DNA of 64,000 bases from Gammaproteobacteria bacterium (GTDB lineage: Bacteria > Pseudomonadota > Gammaproteobacteria > Arenicellales > Poriferihabitantaceae). The notes beneath the pieces are model-generated. The model did not search any database and was not told the origin of the DNA. It saw only the letters and a list, made by a program, of their open reading frames with translations. Both the position numbers and the translations under genes were made by a program. Each line of letters opens with the position of its first letter. The first letter of the stretch is position 1. The stretch is from positions 1 to 64,000 of the forward strand of contig JAPOSW010000094.1 in the NCBI GenBank assembly GCA_026709505.1, given 5' to 3'. Below, piece by piece: positions 60,987 to 64,000 of the stretch.

Positions 60987-61188
60987 CCTGTAATCCAACA
61001 TACTCGAAAATTCAATCACATTTGAAAAACTCATTATATTCAAGATGGCAACATGCGGTAAACTTGCGAAAATTCATCAGTTACTGAATTTGATGATCGA
61101 CCGTGTAGTCTGCAAATTCAAACACGGAGCAATTTGGCCTTGAAAAGCGTTCAAGCTGCCTGGAATCGTCTCCTCAGTTCCACTGAAG

Positions 61189-61338
61189 TTATATTTTCAT
61201 ACGGACTTCGGTGGCATCCGAATCCCAGGAGTTTGCAATGGTTTCGGATATGACAGCAGGTGTATTGCTGTAGAGATGCAATCCCATGTGATTCAGCACA
61301 TTAAGGCTAATGCGCATCACATATTCGCTATCGTTCAT
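61189..61338 (-). pseudogene. N-terminal fragment of a GHKL (Hsp90-like) ATPase
   Basis: The 49 codons directly after the methyltransferase stop (TGA then ATG, no gap) read LNVLNHMGLHLYSNTPAVIS, then ETIANSWDSDATEVRMKI, then stop. The N-box pattern ExIANxxDxDA is that of the GHKL ATP-binding fold. The rest of the ATP site and the whole effector part are absent, and no continuation is visible in the other frames. The arrangement dcm-GHKL ATPase is known from some defence and restriction loci, so this is the front of a lost partner gene. Confidence 0.65.
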
Positions 61339-62384
61339 TCAATGCCCCCATGAGCGACAGGCCGATAGCTTTCGCCCCAGATTAACTGGAACAGCGTTTC
61401 CGATCTGGCGCGAAAGCTCACGGACTGTCGCAGGATTATCTTCATCAATTAAGGAGTAATCGCCGGGAAAAGTCTGCAGCATGGCCCCTTCCCGAACCGA
61501 TATGGCACGATTCTGTTCCGGGTGACCGAATCGTCCGGTACTGTAGTAGCAAAACTGTGTCATGATTGTAGGTGCCAGCCCGTCCCAGGACATTCTGCCG
61601 TATGGGGCAGGATAGTGGCTTTTTCTCTGGCAGTCATTGACCAGCCCATCATCCCAGTCCTTCCAGGATCGGCCAGGCCGAGACTGGATGATTCTTTTCT
61701 TATTCAAAGGTGACAGTGGCAAAGAAACATGTGCGGGGTCGCCAGGGTGCGATGATCCTTCCAAGATTGGAGGGAGGTTGCGTATGCAGTCACCTACAGT
61801 AGTCGGTGATCCAGTTCGTGGCAGCATGGATATCTGCCCAAGACGGGAAGCCAGCAAAACCAGTCGACGGCGTTTTTGCGGAACACCATGAAGCTCGCAT
61901 TGCACGATGGCATGATTAACCGCATAGCCCAGGGCTTCAAGTGTTTCGACAAAGCCATTGAAAACGGGAAGCTTTTGAAGTCCGGGAACATTTTCCATTG
62001 AAACGAAATCCGGCCGCCCCTCCCTGACTAGCCCGGAAAACTTTGTTACCAGCGAGCAGTCGGCTTCGGATTTCGGTCTGCATCTGTTATGGCCGGAAAA
62101 TGGCTGACAGGGCGCACATCCTACAAGCGCAGTAATGTCCGCATCCCTGTAGTAATGCTCAATTTCCCTGAAATCGATTGACTGGACATCCCGGTGAACA
62201 AATTCTGCACCGGCATTGTTGGACTCGAAAGCAAATTGGCAACTTGAATCAATATCAAACCCCGCCTCGCCTTGACAGTGACTCCGGCCATCTGCAGGCC
62301 ATGGGTCAATCCGACTATGCCGCAAAAAAGATCAACCGCACCAATTTTGACGCACTTTTGCTGGCGCATTACAACTTCTGACAT
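61339..62384 (-). pseudogene. Cytosine-5 DNA methyltransferase, broken by a 5-bp tandem duplication
   Basis: Motif I (AVDLFCGIVGLTHGLQMAG) lies in one frame and the rest in another: motif IV VGCAPCQPFSGHN, VI SMENVPGLQKL, VIII QKRRRLVLLAS and X near ELSRQIGNAVP. The join is at 62263-62272, where CGCCT is repeated in tandem. With one copy, the sequence would read VTVKAGFDIDSS in frame, and the total length of 1046 bases minus 5 is a multiple of three (347 codons). So the gene was a normal Dcm-type enzyme before this event. The start is taken as ATG 62384, or 62369. Confidence 0.9.
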
Positions 62385-62585
62385 TACTTGTAATTTGAGA
62401 TGGGAGTATTGTCGTTGGCATGATCGCAATTATACACAAATTCAACAAACCATGAATTCACCCGTCTCCGGATAAAATTCTCCATTTACCGTTATCAACA
62501 TCGTCGAAATTTCATCAGGACAAGAATAGGAATCAAACCTTCCTTCCATTCCGACTCATTGGTACGGCACCCTGACTCAAGAATA

Positions 62586-62606
62586 TGGTAATATTGGGTA
62601 ATACTG
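62586..62606 (+). promoter_or_regulatory. Possible TA operator: tandem GGTAATA repeats
   Basis: The sequence TGGTAATATTGGGTAATACTG repeats GGTAATA about ten bases apart, one helical turn, just upstream of the ParD-like gene. Ribbon-helix-helix antitoxins bind such short tandem repeats on one face of the DNA. A -10-like TAATAT lies within. This is a pattern-based suggestion. Confidence 0.4.
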
Positions 62607-62621
62607 ATTCGAGGACTTATG

Positions 62622-62903
62622 ATGCCGACAACTCCTGTTACCGTCAACCTTGATGATGATGTCCATGTTCGAATAAAGGCACTCGCAGAAGTTTGCGGCA
62701 AATCTTCCCACTGGATGATGCGGGAGGCTATCCGCCAGTATGTAGAACATAGGGAAAAGCGCGAAGAATACCTAAATGATGGATTGCGGGCCTGGGAGGC
62801 CTATGATCAGACAGGATTGCATGTTAGCCATGCCGAAGCAGATGCCTGGCTTGAACAACTTGCTGATGGTGACAATCAGGAACCACCCTCCTGCCATCCC
62901 TAA
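62622..62903 (+). CDS. Ribbon-helix-helix (CopG/ParD-like) antitoxin
   Basis: The product begins MPTTPVTVNLDDDVHVRIKA, with AEVCGKSSHWMMREAIRQYV after it, a clear ribbon-helix-helix domain. The C-terminal half is acidic (EADAWLEQLADGD) and would bind the toxin. GAGGA lies six bases before the ATG at 62622; a second in-frame ATG at 62619 is closer. The gene is intact, with about 93 codons, and its end overlaps the ParE-like frame. Confidence 0.88.
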   Translation: MPTTPVTVNLDDDVHVRIKALAEVCGKSSHWMMREAIRQYVEHREKREEYLNDGLRAWEAYDQTGLHVSHAEADAWLEQLADGDNQEPPSCHP

Positions 62904-63191
62904 TCTGGTCACCGGAGGCACTTTCGGATGTGCAGCGTCTCTATCGATTTCTGTTCAAGAAACACCCGGATGCGGCAAGGCAAGCTGTCAATGCAATCCG
63001 CGATTCCATGCAGATTCTCGCAAGTCATCCCGAAATTGGGCATCCGGTAGAGAGTGTGGGTCCAGAGTTCCGTGAGTGGCCGATCAACTTCGGGGGTAGC
63101 GAGCTATGCCGTGCTTTACCGCATTAGGTCCAATGTTGCACTGGTCACTGCTGTTCGTCATCAAAAAGAGGCTGGCTACCGCAATGAGTGA
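62891..63191 (+). pseudogene. ParE/RelE-family toxin, frameshifted in a G run
   Basis: The reading LIWSPEALSDVQRLYRFLF, then PDAARQAVNAIRDSMQILAS and PEIGHPVESVGPEFREWP fits ParE. At the five-G run in TTCGGGGGTAGC the frame slips; after one base it resumes as SYAVLYRIRSNVALVTAVRH with EAGYRNE at the end. The full span is one base over a multiple of three, so one extra G explains it. No ATG or GTG lies at the expected start; CTG 62891 is the only candidate near the antitoxin end, another oddity. Confidence 0.8.
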
Positions 63192-63378
63192 ACCAATATT
63201 GCAGTGTGGTGCCAGCCAGTGTCTCGACGGCCAGATGGCGAACCATTCCTTTTTTTCAGAGTGCGAGGATGTGGCCGTATCGACAGTAGTAACGGGCAGA
63301 TGAAAAGGTATAATTTCCCGAACCGGTGCTTTTGCTCTCAAATATCGGAATCACATATTTTCAACCAAGGAATAGTCC

Positions 63379-64000
63379 ATGGATATCAAGGTTAGACACA
63401 ACTTCACACAGACGCTCAGAGATCATGGATGCCCGCCTCTGCGTCGGGCAAGACTTTCCGAACTGCAGATAAATACCGGTTACTTGTGCAATCAGGCCTG
63501 TGAACACTGCCATGTGGAAGCCGGTCCCAAACGGACTGAATTAATGACCTGGGAGACCATGCAACGCATACTCGAATGGATTGATGACAACCATGTCGAA
63601 TCGGTCGATATCACCGGTGGTGCACCCGAACTGAACCCCTGTTTCCGAATTTTTTGTGACGCTCTGAAATCCCGCAATATTGCCATTACAAGCCGATGCA
63701 ACATCACGGTTCAGTTTGAGGAGGGGCAGGAAGATCTGGCGAGCTGGTATGCCGAACGAAAGATTCGTCTGGTGTGCTCTCTGCCCTGCTACAGCCGAAA
63801 GAATGTTGATCAGCAGCGCGGCAAGGGCGTGTTTGACAAAAGCATTCAGGGGCTGTTGAATTTCAACCAGTACGGCTATGGAATTGACCCTGAGTTGACC
63901 CTTGATCTGGTATACAACCCAGTTGGGCCCTACCTGCCACCCAGCCAGTCATCACTTGAGATTGATTACAAGAAGGCCCTTTCAGAAGACTTCGGCATTG
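63379..64000 (+). CDS. arsS: Arsenosugar biosynthesis radical SAM protein ArsS, 5' part
   Basis: The gene starts at ATG 63379 after an AAGGA site and runs off the window end, giving 207 residues so far of about 310. The radical SAM cluster motif is NTGYLCNQACEHCHVEAGP (CxxxCxxC). Other ArsS signatures follow: VDITGGAPELNP (about residue 75), SRCNITVQFEEGQEDL, VCSLPCYSRKNVDQQRGKGV and LVYNPVGPYLPPSQ. Members add 5'-deoxyadenosyl to dimethylarsinous acid en route to arsenosugars. No arsenic genes are seen in the visible part. Confidence 0.92.
   Translation, partial: MDIKVRHNFTQTLRDHGCPPLRRARLSELQINTGYLCNQACEHCHVEAGPKRTELMTWETMQRILEWIDDNHVESVDITGGAPELNPCFRIFCDALKSRNIAITSRCNITVQFEEGQEDLASWYAERKIRLVCSLPCYSRKNVDQQRGKGVFDKSIQGLLNFNQYGYGIDPELTLDLVYNPVGPYLPPSQSSLEIDYKKALSEDFGI

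Overview
The window looks like part of a gammaproteobacterial chromosome, with base composition close to 50% GC by eye. Lineage markers are the hemC-hemD-hemX-hemY block, the cmoA-cmoB pair, the yqgE-ruvX-pyrR-pyrB-pyrX operon (an order known from Pseudomonas) and queA-tgt. No rRNA or CRISPR array is present, and the genus cannot be named from the sequence alone.

Layout. Positions 1-350 hold a tRNA-Thr(UGU) gene on the minus strand, split by a 270-base group I intron in the anticodon loop. Then come queA-tgt (tRNA queuosine), glyA and ogt. A gene-poor stretch (about 5.5-7.1 kb) with integrase and AbiEii remnants ends near tRNA-Leu(CAG). terC and a tkt-gap-pgk operon follow. From 12.7 to 16.3 kb lie small envelope proteins, two adjacent MITE-like elements and a vapBC pair. 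Between 16.5 and 31.5 kb are a suhB-like gene, an orphan FimL/ChpA-like protein with a PilG-like receiver, the pyrimidine operon with an inactive dihydroorotase (PyrX), an HtrA/DegP protease, a transpeptidase-domain protein and thyA-folA. From 31.5 to 40.5 kb a minus-strand cluster encodes the complete propionyl-CoA to succinyl-CoA route (mutase, PccB, PccA, MeaB, epimerase), running on into cmoAB.

An accessory region (40.8-48 kb) holds a MmeI-like type IIL restriction-modification gene with one in-frame stop, a broken hicAB pair, an intact phd-vapC pair and two decayed copies of an AAA-ATPase/PD-(D/E)XK family gene. Core genes resume at 48.2-61 kb: a MetX-like hydrolase, the heme block, a SPOR protein, argS, malic enzyme, a spore-photoproduct-lyase-like radical SAM protein, an RnfB-like ferredoxin and nth. 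The last 3 kb carry a frameshifted cytosine-5 methyltransferase with a truncated GHKL ATPase, a parDE pair with a broken toxin, and the start of an arsS-like gene.

The main theme is contrast. Housekeeping genes are intact and tightly packed, while most defence and toxin genes carry one or a few simple lesions that I could locate to a few bases: a tyrosine codon turned into a stop, a 5-bp tandem duplication, a one-base slip in a G run. Two toxin-antitoxin pairs (vapBC at 15.6-16.3 kb and phd-vapC at 45.4-46.0 kb) remain intact.
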